Below are positions 63,996 through 64,000 of a DNA stretch of 64,000 nt, one piece after another (the stretch's first letter is position 1; every line of letters begins with the position of its first letter). Under the pieces are notes generated by a model, which saw only the letters and a program-made list of their open reading frames with translations, had not been told where the DNA came from and did no database searches. The DNA comes from JBGAPI01 sp044221335 (GTDB lineage Bacteria; Pseudomonadota; Gammaproteobacteria; Xanthomonadales; Ahniellaceae). Made by a program: the position numbers and the translations under genes. Location of the stretch: contig JBGAPI010000023.1 in NCBI GenBank assembly GCA_044221335.1, forward strand, positions 13,421-77,420, read 5' to 3'.

Positions 63996-64000
63996 ATGCA
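63944..64000 (+). promoter_or_regulatory. Hairpin sequestering Shine-Dalgarno and ATG
   Basis: TGCA, GGTGCGGT and TCTCCT (63944-63947, 63949-63956, 63961-63966) pair with AGGAGA, ACCGCACC and TGCA (63981-63986, 63988-63995, 63997-64000), leaving a 14-nt loop. Both the AGGAGAG ribosome site and most of the ATG are inside the stem. Confidence 0.6.
63996..64000 (+). CDS. Start of an ORF cut by the window edge
   Basis: An ATG at 63996-63998 follows AGGAGAG by 8 nt. Only ATGCA is in the window, so the second residue is His or Gln. Its identity cannot be read; an IscB/IsrB-type nuclease is the hypothesis suggested by the upstream RNA. Confidence 0.5.

Noticed and set aside
63781..64000. Retron msr-msd region
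   Set aside because: I could not place the a1/a2 inverted repeats and branching guanosine expected of a retron, and the series of short stems ending in the ATG fits a HEARO-type RNA better.

Overview
The window is about 68-70% G+C by eye, densely coded, and looks chromosomal. Gene content and order suggest a gammaproteobacterium related to the Lysobacterales (Xanthomonadales) or Nevskiales. The supporting signs are metG-rnfB-nth and birA-coaX-SPOR gene order, csrA beside a tRNA-Ser, an EfpL-type elongation factor, UbiJ/UbiB, and an ECF sigma factor beside a Ser/Thr kinase. This placement is inference from gene content; there is no rRNA here to test it.

Layout. 1-3136 (minus): a b-type cytochrome-like membrane protein (cut by the window edge) and a flavin/NAD reductase fused to two cyclic-nucleotide domains and a 4Fe-4S module. 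3495-6415 (plus): a PilZ protein overlapping ispG. 6951-13000 (minus): EamA transporter, efpL, an SDR, a GNAT and a PAS-GGDEF-EAL protein. 13136-18805 (minus): four genes joined by 4-nt overlaps (mccA, a lipoprotein, mvaB, a TPR/GT41 glycosyltransferase), i.e. leucine catabolism plus protein glycosylation. 18919-26693: a cyclase-like protein, a TetR regulator, an acyl-CoA-binding protein divergent from an alcohol-forming fatty acyl-CoA reductase, a DadA-like oxidase and a secreted CocE hydrolase. 26860-31960 (minus): tRNA-Ser(GCU), csrA, an NDH-2-like flavoprotein carrying cNMP and CBS domains, a patatin and 3-hydroxybutyrate dehydrogenase. 32113-35538 (minus): an Hvf/MNIO RiPP operon whose precursor carries seven EG(K/S)CG motifs. 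36011-44715 (minus): nth, rnfB, metG, hrpA and a TPR protein. 45228-52265: phasin, ECF sigma factor, convergent Ser/Thr kinase, M20 peptidase and an LRR protein. 52431-63713 (minus): translation and housekeeping genes (prmA, arfB, truC), ubiJ-ubiB, coaX-birA, and plsY coupled to a fused FakA-FakB-like protein. 63781-64000 (plus): a compact multi-hairpin RNA running into the ATG of a truncated ORF, resembling the HEARO/omega RNA that precedes iscB-type genes.

Themes. Lipid and storage metabolism recurs: fatty acyl-CoA reductase with ACBP, FakAB-PlsY, phasin, 3-hydroxybutyrate dehydrogenase and patatin. Signalling domains are grafted onto redox enzymes twice. The intergenic DNA is unusually repeat-rich. 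It holds tandem heptanucleotide arrays (consensus GGGCNNA), REP-like inverted pairs and long palindromic elements, and several of these supply the stop codon of the neighbouring gene.
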